From Avibacterium avium (GTDB lineage Bacteria > Pseudomonadota > Gammaproteobacteria > Enterobacterales > Pasteurellaceae): a DNA stretch of 64,000 bases. Positions 29,396-38,778 of the stretch are shown here, one piece after another (the stretch's first letter is position 1; every line of letters starts with the position of its first letter). Under the pieces are notes generated by a model that saw nothing but the letters and a program-made list of their open reading frames with translations, did not search any database and had not been told where the DNA came from. The DNA lies in NCBI RefSeq assembly GCF_900454535.1, contig NZ_UGSP01000001.1, forward strand, positions 1,485,501 to 1,549,500. Reading direction: 5' to 3'. The position numbers and the translations under genes are program-made.

Positions 29396-30312
29396 TATTG
29401 CACTCCTTTATTCAATGCCATTGAAACAAATAATTCTTCTAAACGGTTGGCTTTATTACGCATACTCAACACTTGCACGCCTTGTTGCGTCAGTTGTGAA
29501 AATAGATGATTTAAGCCCTGCTCTCTTTTTACTTCCACTTCAAGCGTATTGTTATCTAGCCAAGTGACGTTGTAACCCATTATTTCAGGCTTAACCGCTT
29601 GTGGTGCTAAATCAAAAATAAAGGTTTCTGTTTCCAGTTTTGCCAATAAGGCTTTCATTGACATATTTACCACTAAACACCCGTGCTGAATAATTCCAAT
29701 ATGACGACAGAGCATTTCTGCTTCTTCCAAATAGTGTGTGGTAAGAATAATCGTTGTGCCTTGCTGATTTAGCTCACGCAAAAACTCCCACATTGTGCGG
29801 CGCAGTTCAATATCCACGCCTGCCGTAGGCTCATCAAGAATCAGCAATTTAGGGTGATGCATTAAGGCACGCGCAATCATTAAACGGCGCTTCATTCCCC
29901 CTGAAAGTTGGCGTGATTGCTGATGGCGTTTATCCCATAAATCCAGCTTTTTCAGCCACACTTCCGCACGGTGCAAGGCTTCTTTGCGTGGAATACCATA
30001 ATAACCCGCTTGATTGGTGAGAATATCAATCACGCGCTCAAATTGGTTAAAGTTAAACTCTTGCGGCACTAAACCGATATTCTGTTTTAACTGGCTTGGA
30101 TTGCTATCCAAATCCGCGCCAAATACTTTCACATCGCCTGATGTTTTATTCACCAAAGAACAAATAATCCCAATGGTGGTGGATTTTCCTGCGCCATTAT
30201 GCCCAAGCAATGCATAAAAATCCCCTGCTTCAACACTCAGATCAATGCCGTGTAAGGCTTTGACCCCATTTTTATATTCTTTGGTTAATCCTTTGATTTC
30301 TAATGCTAACAT
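29395..30312 (-). CDS. yadG: ABC transporter ATP-binding protein YadG
   Basis: The 305-residue ATPase powers YadH. The Walker A GHNGAGKST lies near residue 37, the Q-loop around VPQEF, the signature LSGGMKRR near 142, the Walker B LLILDEPTAGVD near 160 and the switch histidine in LTTHYLEEAE. The C-terminal part after residue 220 is the usual extension of this subfamily. Gene order yadG-yadH on the minus strand matches E. coli. A candidate near-matS palindrome lies inside the gene at 29564-29576. Confidence 0.93.
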   Translation of the reverse strand: MLALEIKGLTKEYKNGVKALHGIDLSVEAGDFYALLGHNGAGKSTTIGIICSLVNKTSGDVKVFGADLDSNPSQLKQNIGLVPQEFNFNQFERVIDILTNQAGYYGIPRKEALHRAEVWLKKLDLWDKRHQQSRQLSGGMKRRLMIARALMHHPKLLILDEPTAGVDIELRRTMWEFLRELNQQGTTIILTTHYLEEAEMLCRHIGIIQHGCLVVNMSMKALLAKLETETFIFDLAPQAVKPEIMGYNVTWLDNNTLEVEVKREQGLNHLFSQLTQQGVQVLSMRNKANRLEELFVSMALNKGVQ

Positions 30313-30343
30313 TTAATGTTCCGTTAAATTTATTAAAATTTTA

Positions 30344-30382
30344 CACCGCACTTTTTAAATCATAAGGAAACAAAGTGCGGTG
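30344..30382. terminator. Inverted uptake-signal pair between epmC and yadG
   Basis: CACCGCACTTT and AAAGTGCGGTG face each other in the opposite order from the other pairs, over a 17-base loop. It lies downstream of epmC on the minus strand and may end that transcript; the T tract is weaker than elsewhere. Confidence 0.55.
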
Positions 30383-30403
30383 CAAATTTCGCTGATTTTT
30401 GAC

Positions 30404-30940
30404 TTAAATTTTACTCACGTCAAATAAATTCAAATTAATGCAATCTGGCGTGCCGTAAAATTTAGCAAGGGCTTGGCGTAAGATTTCTGCGCGTTTTGGT
30501 AACCCTTTCGCGGCATAGCGTTTCACTTGTTCATAAACAGCGTACTTGAAAGGCTGAGTATCACCAGGGTTGCCATTGAGATTATCACTGCTCGCAATAT
30601 AGCGAAATCCTGCCGCGGTGGCTAAAATCCATTCTAACGCTTGTGGCTTTACTTCCACTTGTTCAAACTCACGCTGACGTTGTTCAGAACGTCCGTCAGG
30701 TTCGTACCAATAACCAAAATCTTCTAATTTACGCCGCTCTTTGCCTGCAATCAGCCAGTGCGAAATCTCGTGCAAGGCGCTGCTGTAAAAGCCTCGTGCA
30801 AAATAAATGGCATTGTAAGGGCAATCTTCATTCGCAGGCACATAAAGCGGTTCATCGCCCCCTTTAACCAATTTGGTATTATATTCTTGCTCAAAGCATT
30901 GATTAAAAATGGCAATAATATCTTCTAAACGATGTTCCAT
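30404..30940 (-). CDS. epmC: Elongation factor P hydroxylase EpmC
   Basis: The 178-residue protein (E. coli YfcM) hydroxylates the lysine of EF-P that carries the beta-lysyl group, the last step after EpmB and EpmA. The metal-binding HEISHW lies at residues 57-62 (SSALHEISHWLIAGKERRKL), followed by FGYWYEPDGR and VEVKPQALEWI, all conserved in E. coli. ATG 30940 is chosen over a GTG one codon earlier because GGAG stands five bases before it. Neither epmA nor epmB is in the window. It lies between htpX and yadG and appears to be its own unit. Confidence 0.93.
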   Translation of the reverse strand: MEHRLEDIIAIFNQCFEQEYNTKLVKGGDEPLYVPANEDCPYNAIYFARGFYSSALHEISHWLIAGKERRKLEDFGYWYEPDGRSEQRQREFEQVEVKPQALEWILATAAGFRYIASSDNLNGNPGDTQPFKYAVYEQVKRYAAKGLPKRAEILRQALAKFYGTPDCINLNLFDVSKI

Positions 30941-30949
30941 CACAACTCC

Positions 30950-30980
30950 AAAAAATAATAAGGCACAAAGTCTGTGCCTG
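30950..30980 (-). terminator. Hairpin after htpX and before epmC
   Basis: AGGCACA and TGTGCCT form a 7-bp stem over a 5-base loop, and a T-rich run follows on the minus strand. It lies only about ten bases before the epmC start, so it may end htpX transcripts or sit in the epmC leader. Confidence 0.6.
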
Positions 30981-31040
30981 AAAATTTGAAAACGCCCTAT
31001 TTTAACATTTATGGCGGTTTAGCTACATTAATTATTTTAA

Positions 31041-31136
31041 AGGGCGAACACATCGGCCCGCCCCTACACTCGTATATAATGATAACTTATTGTAACTAAA
31101 TAAATTTTAGTAGGGACAGACCTATGTGTCTGCCCG
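31041..31136. repeat. Inverted pair of an interspersed palindromic repeat
   Basis: Two related units face each other in the epmC-htpX gap. Unit one (31041-31067) reads GGGCGAACACATCGG followed by CCCGCCCCTAC. Unit two (31110-31136), on the other strand, reads GGGCAGACACATAGG followed by TCTGTCCCTAC. Each folds on itself. A related single copy lies at 59759-59779. This looks like a REP-like family. Confidence 0.6.
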
Positions 31137-31145
31137 AAAAAGCAT

Positions 31146-32012
31146 TTATTTCAAGCTATCGCTTTGTTGCAACGCTTCAATACGCTTTTCCAACGGTGGG
31201 TGGCTTAAAAATAAAGAGGCCAAGCCGCCTGTTCTGCCGTTAATACCGAAAGCCGCAAATTGCCCTTCCATTTGTTGTGGTTCGTGAAGTTGTTGTAAGC
31301 GGCGTAATGCGGCGATCATTTTTTGTTTGCCGACTAAATGGGCTGAACCTTCGTCTGCACGATATTCACGATAACGTGAGAACCACATTGCGATCATACT
31401 TGCTAAGAAACCGAACACCACTTCTAGCACCATTGAAACTAAGAAATAAATTCCGCTGCTGCTTTCGCCGTTGTCGTTGCGATTGCTCGCCACCACGTTA
31501 GCGATAAGACGAGAAATAAAAATCACGAAAGTATTTAACACGCCTTGAAGCAACGTCATTGTAACCATATCCCCATTTTGAATATGGCTGATTTCGTGCG
31601 CTAGCACTGCTTCCGCTTCGTCTTTGGTCATTGCGTTGAGCAATCCTGTACTCACGGCAACCAGAGAATTGCTTTTACTTGCACCAGTGGCAAAGGCATT
31701 AACGTCCGCAGAATGATAAATCGCCACGGTCGGCATTGGAATATTAGCTTCGCGCGCTTGCGTAGCCACGGTGTTTAATAACCAACGCTCTTGCTCTGTA
31801 CGCGGCTGTTCGATCACTTGTCCATTGACCGATTTTAACGCCATTGTTTTGGATAAAAATAAGGAAATCAACGAGCCACTGAAACCGAACAGTGCCGCCA
31901 TAATAAGTAGCCCGCTAGCATCTTGAGCGCGGATTCCTGTTAGGCTCAAAATAATATTAAAGACAATTAGCACCGCCATATTGGTGGCTAAAAAAAGTAA
32001 AATTCGCATCAT
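31146..32012 (-). CDS. htpX: Membrane zinc metalloprotease HtpX
   Basis: The 288-residue inner-membrane protease takes part in quality control of membrane proteins, together with FtsH. ATG 32012 ([11 protein letters not shown]) has a GAGGAA ribosome site and matches the E. coli start; a longer frame adds 13 residues. Two N-terminal helices are followed by the catalytic HEISH at residues 139-143, two more helices, and the third zinc ligand in the [13 protein letters not shown] region. Ends [18 protein letters not shown], as in the family. CpxR control is known in E. coli, but I saw no CpxR box. Confidence 0.96.
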   Translation of the reverse strand: MMRILLFLATNMAVLIVFNIILSLTGIRAQDASGLLIMAALFGFSGSLISLFLSKTMALKSVNGQVIEQPRTEQERWLLNTVATQAREANIPMPTVAIYHSADVNAFATGASKSNSLVAVSTGLLNAMTKDEAEAVLAHEISHIQNGDMVTMTLLQGVLNTFVIFISRLIANVVASNRNDNGESSSGIYFLVSMVLEVVFGFLASMIAMWFSRYREYRADEGSAHLVGKQKMIAALRRLQQLHEPQQMEGQFAAFGINGRTGGLASLFLSHPPLEKRIEALQQSDSLK

Positions 32013-32111
32013 AAAAAGTTCCTCGCTGTGAGTATGTAGTTGATTATCCAATAAATGATTAAAGGAATAACCAATATAATTATAAATTTTGTAATTTCAA
32101 GATTTAACAGA

Positions 32112-33197
32112 TCAGTTTTCCCATAAACTCATCTGTTTTTCTTCTTGTTGCTCGGGTAAATTAACCTGTAAACCGATTAATCGAATGGACTTATCTTGAC
32201 GGCGCAGCCAAATTTGCGCCAATAAGGCACGGAAATTTTCTTGCGAAAAATCCACCGCACTTTTTTCTAAGGTGGTGATTTGGAAATCATCGAATTTTAA
32301 CTTCACACCAATTTTGCGTAATTTTTGCAAAGGCAAATCAGGGCAAGCACGCTGAACACGGCGCACTAATTGCTCATAAAGCTGATTTAGCACGGCCTCA
32401 CCTTGTTCAAGTGCGGTAATATTTTTCAATAAAGTGGTTTCCACCCCTACGGATTTACGCAACCGCTCGGGCTGTACTTCCCTTTCATCAATGGCGTGGC
32501 TAAAATTCCAAATACGCTGTCCGCTCTTGCCGAGTTGATTGAGCAATAAGTGCTGCTCAAATTGTTGTACATCGGCACAGGTTTTTAAGCCCATTTCCAA
32601 TAAACGCTGGGTGGTTACTTTGCCCACACCGGGAATTGCACTGAGCGGCAGGTTGCGAACGAACTCGTCCACATCATCTGGCTCGATCACAAATTGCCCA
32701 TTCGGTTTATTTTTATCAGATGCGATTTTGGCCAGAAATTTTAGCGGTGCTACGCCAGCAGACGCAGTAAGCTGAGTTTCAGCAAAAATGGTTTGGCGGA
32801 TTTCTTGTGCGATCCAAGTGGCTGAGCCGGAACATTGCTGACAATCCGTTACATCTAAATAGGCTTCATCTAAAGATAAGGGTTCAACCAAATGGGTATA
32901 ACGATGAAATATTTGCTGAATTTGTTGTGATACCTGTTTATACAACGGCATATTCACTGGTAATAAAATCAAATTTGGGCAACGTTTCAGGGCTTGTGCC
33001 GTTGGCATTGCACTATGCAAACCAAATTTTCTAGCTTCATAATTGCAAGTGCTTAACACGCCACGTTGCTCAGATGAACCGCCCACCGCCACAGGTTTGC
33101 CTTTGAGATGCGGTTTATCTCGCAGCTCAATAGAAGCATAAAAGCAATCCATATCAATATGAATGATTTTTCTTGTTTTTGACATTGTGGCGTACAT
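32112..33197 (-). CDS. dinB: DNA polymerase IV
   Basis: The 361-residue Y-family polymerase copies damaged templates with low fidelity. The catalytic acids are in IHIDMDCFYASIE and SLDEAYLDVT; the little-finger domain and the C-terminal beta-clamp peptide (near QMSLWEN) follow. Start 33197 is taken; a later ATG at 33185 (MSKTRKI) is nearly as good. In E. coli LexA represses dinB, but I could not find a CTG-N10-CAG box upstream. The gene stands alone between htpX and glgP. Confidence 0.95.
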   Translation of the reverse strand: MYATMSKTRKIIHIDMDCFYASIELRDKPHLKGKPVAVGGSSEQRGVLSTCNYEARKFGLHSAMPTAQALKRCPNLILLPVNMPLYKQVSQQIQQIFHRYTHLVEPLSLDEAYLDVTDCQQCSGSATWIAQEIRQTIFAETQLTASAGVAPLKFLAKIASDKNKPNGQFVIEPDDVDEFVRNLPLSAIPGVGKVTTQRLLEMGLKTCADVQQFEQHLLLNQLGKSGQRIWNFSHAIDEREVQPERLRKSVGVETTLLKNITALEQGEAVLNQLYEQLVRRVQRACPDLPLQKLRKIGVKLKFDDFQITTLEKSAVDFSQENFRALLAQIWLRRQDKSIRLIGLQVNLPEQQEEKQMSLWEN

Positions 33198-33286
33198 TTC
33201 TAGAAAAAAATAATGGATAAAGTGCGGTGCAAAATTGGCAATATTTTACCTGTTTTTAAGGCAAATCGAAAATAACAAAAGTGCGG

Positions 33287-33316
33287 TAAAAAATTAGGGC
33301 GAATTTTTCGCCCTAA
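33287..33316 (-). terminator. Terminator of the glycogen operon
   Basis: TTAGGGCGAA and TTCGCCCTAA form a perfect 10-bp stem with a 3-base loop, and on the minus strand a T6 run follows. It lies about 20 bases beyond the glgP stop. Two single uptake signals stand further on. Confidence 0.88.
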
Positions 33317-33334
33317 CTGTTTTTAATGAAAGAT

Positions 33335-35797
33335 TTAGCTTAATTTAAGTGGATGAATTTTCCAGATTTTTTTCGCATATTCTTCAATGGTTCTGTCTGA
33401 TGAGAAGAAACTCATATTGACAATATTGAGCAATGCACTGTTCGTCCACGCTTTTTGATCACGGTATTTTTCATCAACCCGTTTTTGAGCTTCCACATAG
33501 CTTTGGAAATCCGCAAAGGATTGATAATAATCGTGATAACACAAGCCGTTAAGCAAATCTTGATAACGATGCGGATCATTCGGCGAGAATAATCCTGACG
33601 TGATTTGGTCAATCACACGGCGTAATTGTTCATTGCTTTGGTAAATATCGTATGGACGGTAGCCGTTACGACGTAACTCTTCCACCTGTTCTACGGTGTG
33701 ACCAAAGATGAAAATGTTGTCTTCACCCACGTTTTCTAAGATTTCTACGTTTGCACCGTCCAATGTTCCCAAGGTTAATGCACCATTGAGGGCAAATTTC
33801 ATATTACTTGTGCCTGACGCTTCTGTTCCTGCAAGGGAAATTTGTTCAGAAATATCGGCCGCTGGAATGATAATTTGCGCAAGGCTGACGCTGTAATTCG
33901 GGATAAACACCACTTTTAAGCGGCCTTGTAAACGCTCATCGTTATTGATGACTTTGGCCACATCGTTAATTAAGTTAATGGTTTGTTTCGCTGCGTAATA
34001 GGCTGAAGCCGCTTTCCCTGCCAGAATAAACACGCGTGGCGTCCAATCTTTTTCAGGGTGTTCGAGCATTTCGTTATAGCGTGCGATGATGTGTAATACA
34101 TTGAGAATTTGACGTTTGTATTCGTGAATACGTTTTACCTGTACGTCAAATAAAGCATCTGGATTGAGTTCAATACCCAATTCTTTTTTCACATAATCCG
34201 CTAAGCGAACTTTGTTAGCACGTTTAATTGCAGGAATAGCTTTTTGCACTTCTGGATCCTCAATATGTGCTTTGAACTCATTTAATAGGCTCAGATCACG
34301 GCGCCATTCCGTGCCAATATAACGATCAAATAATGCAGATAAATCTGGGTTTGCCACTGCAATCCAACGGCGTGGTGTAATACCATTGGTAACGTTAGTG
34401 AAGCGTTCTGGGTAAATATGAGCAAAATCCGCAAAGGTTGAAGTAACCATTAAATCTGAATGGATTGCCGCAACCCCATTGACTTTGTGCGATCCCACAA
34501 CAGATAACCAGCCCATACGCACTTTGCGTACATCGCCTTCTTCAATTAAAGACACGCGGCGAATGAAATCATCGTCTGTGGTTACATAAGTGCGGACATA
34601 TTCTAAGAAATAATCATTGATTTCAAAGATAATTTGTAAATGGCGCGGTAAGATTTTCGCCATCATTTCCACTGGCCAAGTTTCTAATGCTTCCGACATT
34701 AATGTGTGGCAAGTGTAAGAGAAAATGCGGCGGCACATATCCCACGCGGTTTTCCAATCATAACCTTCTTTATCCACTAAAATATACATTAATTCAGGAA
34801 TAGCCAATGCGGGGTGAGTATCATTTAGGTGGATTGCCACTTTATCAGCTAAGTTTTTCACGCTACCGTGCGTACGCTTGTGGCGTTTGATAATATCTTG
34901 CAGCGAGGCCGAGACTAAGAAATACTCTTGACGTAAGCGTAATTCACGTCCAGCCCAAGTGGAATCATCAGGGTATAACACGCGAGAAACGTTTTCGCTG
35001 GCGGCACGTTGTTCCACCGCACGGAAATAATCCCCACGGTTAAATTCTGCCAAATTGAAAGAATCCCCCGCGTGGGCACTCCATAAACGTAAAGTTGCCG
35101 CACTGTCATTGTCATAGCCAGGGATCATTTGATCATAAGCAAGTGCGGTGATTTCTTCGCTTGAATCCCAAACGCATTTTTTGCCTTCAAAATAAATGTG
35201 TCCGCCAAATTGGATATTAAAGCGTTTAGACGGCCGCATAAATTCCCAAGGTGCGCCTTTTTCTAGCCACGCATCAGGTTTTTCTACTTGTTTGCCCTCT
35301 TCAATGGCTTGTTGGAACATTCCATATTCGTAGCGGATACCATAGCCCATCGCGGGAATCGCAAGGGTGGCGATGGAATCCATAAAGCAGGCAGCTAAAC
35401 GCCCCAAGCCCCCATTTCCTAAACCAGGATCGACCTCTTTTTCGATGATTTCTTCTAAGTCCACGTCAAGCTCTGCCAATGCGTCTTTAGCGAGCGTGTA
35501 AACGCCCTCTGCGATTAATGCGTTGGACAGGGTGCGTCCCATTAAATATTCCATTGATAAATAATAAACGCGACGGGTATCTTCACTGCGGGCTTCTTTC
35601 GCGGTGGAAATCCAGCCTTCGGTAACCAGATCACGCATCGCATAAAGGGTGGCATTTAGCCAATCACGCTGGCTTGCTTCTTGTGGGGAACGTCCAATTA
35701 AGAAAATCAATTTATACACAATCGCCTTTTTCAGCGATTCTGTGGTTTGCTCAGGTTGGTTATAAGAAAATGGAAAATCGGTATTATCCATTGTCAT
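33335..35797 (-). CDS. glgP: Glycogen phosphorylase
   Basis: The 820-residue enzyme releases glucose 1-phosphate from glycogen ends. The pyridoxal-phosphate lysine is in [14 protein letters not shown] near residue 660, and the glucan-binding part is [15 protein letters not shown] near 110. Length is normal (E. coli 815). It is the last gene of the malQ-glgBXCAP operon. A GGCGTA/TACGCC hairpin stands about 35 bases before its start, next to a strong GGAGAG ribosome site. The bacterial enzyme lacks the N-terminal phosphorylation site of animal forms, and so does this one. Confidence 0.96.
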   Translation of the reverse strand: MTMDNTDFPFSYNQPEQTTESLKKAIVYKLIFLIGRSPQEASQRDWLNATLYAMRDLVTEGWISTAKEARSEDTRRVYYLSMEYLMGRTLSNALIAEGVYTLAKDALAELDVDLEEIIEKEVDPGLGNGGLGRLAACFMDSIATLAIPAMGYGIRYEYGMFQQAIEEGKQVEKPDAWLEKGAPWEFMRPSKRFNIQFGGHIYFEGKKCVWDSSEEITALAYDQMIPGYDNDSAATLRLWSAHAGDSFNLAEFNRGDYFRAVEQRAASENVSRVLYPDDSTWAGRELRLRQEYFLVSASLQDIIKRHKRTHGSVKNLADKVAIHLNDTHPALAIPELMYILVDKEGYDWKTAWDMCRRIFSYTCHTLMSEALETWPVEMMAKILPRHLQIIFEINDYFLEYVRTYVTTDDDFIRRVSLIEEGDVRKVRMGWLSVVGSHKVNGVAAIHSDLMVTSTFADFAHIYPERFTNVTNGITPRRWIAVANPDLSALFDRYIGTEWRRDLSLLNEFKAHIEDPEVQKAIPAIKRANKVRLADYVKKELGIELNPDALFDVQVKRIHEYKRQILNVLHIIARYNEMLEHPEKDWTPRVFILAGKAASAYYAAKQTINLINDVAKVINNDERLQGRLKVVFIPNYSVSLAQIIIPAADISEQISLAGTEASGTSNMKFALNGALTLGTLDGANVEILENVGEDNIFIFGHTVEQVEELRRNGYRPYDIYQSNEQLRRVIDQITSGLFSPNDPHRYQDLLNGLCYHDYYQSFADFQSYVEAQKRVDEKYRDQKAWTNSALLNIVNMSFFSSDRTIEEYAKKIWKIHPLKLS

Positions 35798-35831
35798 AGA
35801 TGGCTCTCCTAATCTATTTCAATTTAAAATC

Positions 35832-35847
35832 GGCGTATTTTTACGCC
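35832..35847 (-). other. Short hairpin in the glgA-glgP gap
   Basis: GGCGTA and TACGCC form a 6-bp stem over four bases in the 133-base gap before glgP. It may be an RNA processing or attenuation element within the operon, setting the amount of GlgP against GlgA. A single uptake signal lies beside it. Confidence 0.45.
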
Positions 35848-35930
35848 TTTTGCATAAAAATACAACAAAAATTAGCCTAAAATCGCAGATTTTTCCACCG
35901 CACTTAGATTTTAGGCAAAATATAATGACG

Positions 35931-37364
35931 CTATAAAATACGTTGATATAAATCTTGATAATGTCTGGCCGCAATTTGCCAGCTGAAATCTTGCTCCATA
36001 GCAACCACGCGCACGCTTTGCCATAGGCGTTGTTTTTGCCAAAGTGCAAAGGCGTTGTTAATCGCCCAACTTAACCCTTGCGCATCGGCATCATTAAACA
36101 CAAATCCTGTGGCTTTGCGCGCTTTGATGTTTTCAGAATAGCTATCCACCACTGTATCCGCCAAGCCGCCTGTGGCGCGCACTAATGGCAATGTGCCGTA
36201 TTTCAAACCATAAAGTTGGGTTAAGCCGCAAGGCTCAAAACGGCTTGGTACTAAAATCACATCACCACCCGCAATAATTAGGTGTGATAAGGCTTCATCG
36301 TAACCAATTTTTACTGCGATATTTTCAGGATAACGTTCTGCAAGGTGGCGTAATCCTTCTTCTAAATGCGGTGCGCCTGAGCCAAGTAAAGCAAGCTGAC
36401 CGCCTTGTTGCACAATGGTTTCGGCACTTTGAATAAGTAAATCTACGCCTTTTTGCTCCGTGAGGCGGGTAACCATCACAAATAATAATGCCTCTGGATT
36501 TTGTGGTAAGTTGAAATAGGCCTGTAATTTTTCTTTGTTTTTGCGTTTGCCTGTCATTGCTTTTAATTTGTAATGATCTTCAATGTACTGATCCACATTC
36601 GGGTTCCAAATTTGCTCATCAACCCCATTTAGAATACCGACTAAGCGCCCTTGATGCGCTAAGGTTTGTAGCAACCCTTGCAAGCCGTAGCCAAATTCTG
36701 GCGTGGTGATTTCTTTGGCATAGGTTGGGCTAACGGCGGTTACCACATCGGAATAATAAAGCCCTGATTTTAAATAGGAAATTTGCCCGTGTAGCTCTAA
36801 GCCATTAATATTGAACATTTCCCAAGGTAGCCCTAACTCAAATAAATGATGATAAGAAAATACCCCTTGATAGGCGAGATTGTGAATGGTAAACACCGAT
36901 TTTGCGGGGCTACCTTTCGCCGCCAAGTAGGCACTGGCTAAGCCTGCGTGCCAATCGTGGGCGTGTACCACTTCCGCTTGCCACCAGGCATCTAAGCCCA
37001 CCGCAAGCTCTGCCCCAACCCAACCGAGCAAAGCAAAGCGTTTATAGTTATCAGCGTAATCGTTATACCATTGATCGTGGTAAGGATTGCCCTCTCTGGC
37101 ATACAAATGCGGCGCGTCAATTAAATAAACGCCTAGCCCGTTATATTCGCCATAACGTAGCACAATATGCCCAGCAAAATTATCAAATTCCGCCACCACA
37201 ACGGTGTTAGGAATACCTGCGGCAATGGCAGGATAAGCAGGCAGTAAAATTCGGGTGTCCATTCCAATTTGCTGTTGCGCAAAAGGCAATGCGCCCATCA
37301 CATCAGCTAATCCGCCTGTTTTGAGTAACGGATAAAGTTCTGAACAAACGTGTAAAACTCTCAT
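35931..37364 (-). CDS. glgA: Glycogen synthase (ADP-glucose)
   Basis: The 477-residue GT5 glycosyltransferase extends alpha-1,4-glucan chains from ADP-glucose. The N-terminal substrate motif KTGGLADV is at residues 16-23, and the C-terminal domain has the catalytic region [16 protein letters not shown] with the conserved ATGGLADTV. Length is the same as in E. coli (477). It follows glgC with a 75-base gap holding an uptake-signal-like hairpin. AAGGAA stands ahead of the ATG. Confidence 0.97.
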   Translation of the reverse strand: MRVLHVCSELYPLLKTGGLADVMGALPFAQQQIGMDTRILLPAYPAIAAGIPNTVVVAEFDNFAGHIVLRYGEYNGLGVYLIDAPHLYAREGNPYHDQWYNDYADNYKRFALLGWVGAELAVGLDAWWQAEVVHAHDWHAGLASAYLAAKGSPAKSVFTIHNLAYQGVFSYHHLFELGLPWEMFNINGLELHGQISYLKSGLYYSDVVTAVSPTYAKEITTPEFGYGLQGLLQTLAHQGRLVGILNGVDEQIWNPNVDQYIEDHYKLKAMTGKRKNKEKLQAYFNLPQNPEALLFVMVTRLTEQKGVDLLIQSAETIVQQGGQLALLGSGAPHLEEGLRHLAERYPENIAVKIGYDEALSHLIIAGGDVILVPSRFEPCGLTQLYGLKYGTLPLVRATGGLADTVVDSYSENIKARKATGFVFNDADAQGLSWAINNAFALWQKQRLWQSVRVVAMEQDFSWQIAARHYQDLYQRIL

Positions 37365-37384
37365 TCTTTTTTATTCCTTAAAAC

Positions 37385-37429
37385 AGAGAAATACGGTGAA
37401 AATCCATAAAAATTCCACCGCACTTCTCT
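37385..37429 (-). other. Degenerate uptake-signal hairpin between glgC and glgA
   Basis: The arms AGAGAAATACGGTG and CACCGCACTTCTCT pair over 14 positions. Two changes in the left arm give G-U pairs in the minus-strand mRNA but A-C mismatches on the other strand. A short T run follows. It could partly terminate the operon before glgA. Confidence 0.5.
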
Positions 37430-37439
37430 TAGCTTTGTA

Positions 37440-38747
37440 TTAATCTAAATGGGCTTCAAAGGCGATTTTTTCACCATTGAGCTTCTTTAACATTGAAGCG
37501 GTAACTAGCACGACGCCGCCGCTACTCACTCTAAAGCGTTTACTATCCAGTTCTAAATCCACGCCAATTTGCATTCCGTCTGGAATCACACTGTGGCGAT
37601 CGATGATACAGCGTTTGAGCGTACAATTTTTACCAATGGTGACTTGTGGTAGCACTACGCTGTGATCCACCAATGAGCCTTCTTGCACGGTAACGCGATC
37701 AAACAGAACAGAATAGCTAATGGACGCATCAGTAATCACACAACCGCCCGAAATCAAACAGTTATCTACTGGTTTAATGTCTGATTTGCTATAAAAGAAT
37801 TTTGACGGGTAAGTTTGCGTTGGATTACCGCGAATTGGCCAGCGCTGATCATAAATATCCAACTGCGGATTTTCAGAAACCAAGTCAATGTTGGATTGCC
37901 AGAAGCTGTCCAATGTTCCCACATCACGCCAGTAAATTTCACCATCAGTGTTGCGTCCCATACAAGAACGGCTGAATGGGTGGGCATAAAGCGTGCCTTC
38001 TTCTAAACATTTTGGCAACACATCTTTACCGAAATCGTGGGAAGTGTAAGGGGTGTTCACTTCACGCTCTAAAATATCGTAGAGGTAATCGGCGTTAAAC
38101 ACATAAATCCCCATTGAAGCCAAAGACACATTTGGTTTGCCTGCCATTGCTGGAGGATCTTTTGGTTTTTCAACGAAAGCTTTGACCTTAAGATTTTCAT
38201 CTACCGCCATTACCCCAAATTCACAGGCTTTTTCGCGTTCCACTTCAATACAACCCACGGTACATTTTGCATTACTTGAAACGTGATCGAGCAACATTTG
38301 GCTATAATCTTGTTTATAAATATGGTCGCCTGCTAAGATTAAAATATATTTCGGGCAGTAATGATCACGAATAATTGCCATATTTTGATACACCGCATCT
38401 GCCGTGCCACGATACCAAGTGGAATCATCAATTTGCTGACGCGCTGGCAACATATCAATAAACTCACCACGCTCTTGTGGCAAGAACGACCAGCCTTTTT
38501 GCAAATGGCGTAATAATGAATGTGCTGCATATTGGGTAACCACACCAATATGGTTTAGCCCTGAGTTAATACAGTTGGATAACGCAAAATCAATAATTCG
38601 TCTGTTGCCGCCAAAATAAAGTGCCGGTTTTGCTCGTTTATCTGTTAGCTCATAAAGTCTTGAGCCACGTCCCCCTGCTAAAATTAACACCAAGGTATCT
38701 TTCACAAGATCATATTTATTTGGTGATTTTGATATACTGTTGCTCAT
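37440..38747 (-). CDS. glgC: Glucose-1-phosphate adenylyltransferase
   Basis: The 435-residue enzyme makes ADP-glucose, the committed step of glycogen synthesis. The nucleotidyltransferase motif LILAGGRGSRLYELTDKRAKPA is at the N-terminus, here split at residue 20-41; it keeps the lysine that binds the activator fructose 1,6-bisphosphate in E. coli. The catalytic FVEKP is near 180, and a C-terminal left-handed beta-helix follows (LISGGCVITDASI, CIIDRHSVIPDGM). GAGGAA precedes the ATG. It lies 31 bases after glgX. Confidence 0.97.
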   Translation of the reverse strand: MSNSISKSPNKYDLVKDTLVLILAGGRGSRLYELTDKRAKPALYFGGNRRIIDFALSNCINSGLNHIGVVTQYAAHSLLRHLQKGWSFLPQERGEFIDMLPARQQIDDSTWYRGTADAVYQNMAIIRDHYCPKYILILAGDHIYKQDYSQMLLDHVSSNAKCTVGCIEVEREKACEFGVMAVDENLKVKAFVEKPKDPPAMAGKPNVSLASMGIYVFNADYLYDILEREVNTPYTSHDFGKDVLPKCLEEGTLYAHPFSRSCMGRNTDGEIYWRDVGTLDSFWQSNIDLVSENPQLDIYDQRWPIRGNPTQTYPSKFFYSKSDIKPVDNCLISGGCVITDASISYSVLFDRVTVQEGSLVDHSVVLPQVTIGKNCTLKRCIIDRHSVIPDGMQIGVDLELDSKRFRVSSGGVVLVTASMLKKLNGEKIAFEAHLD

Positions 38748-38778
38748 TGCATTTTCCTCGCATTAATTTATTGATTGC

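Noticed and set aside
29564..29576. Second full matS site in yadG
   Set aside because: GTGACGTTGTAAC has one mismatch to the consensus, so it is mentioned only as a relative of the true match.
33198..33240. LexA box before dinB
   Set aside because: No CTG-N10-CAG palindrome is present in the short upstream gap.
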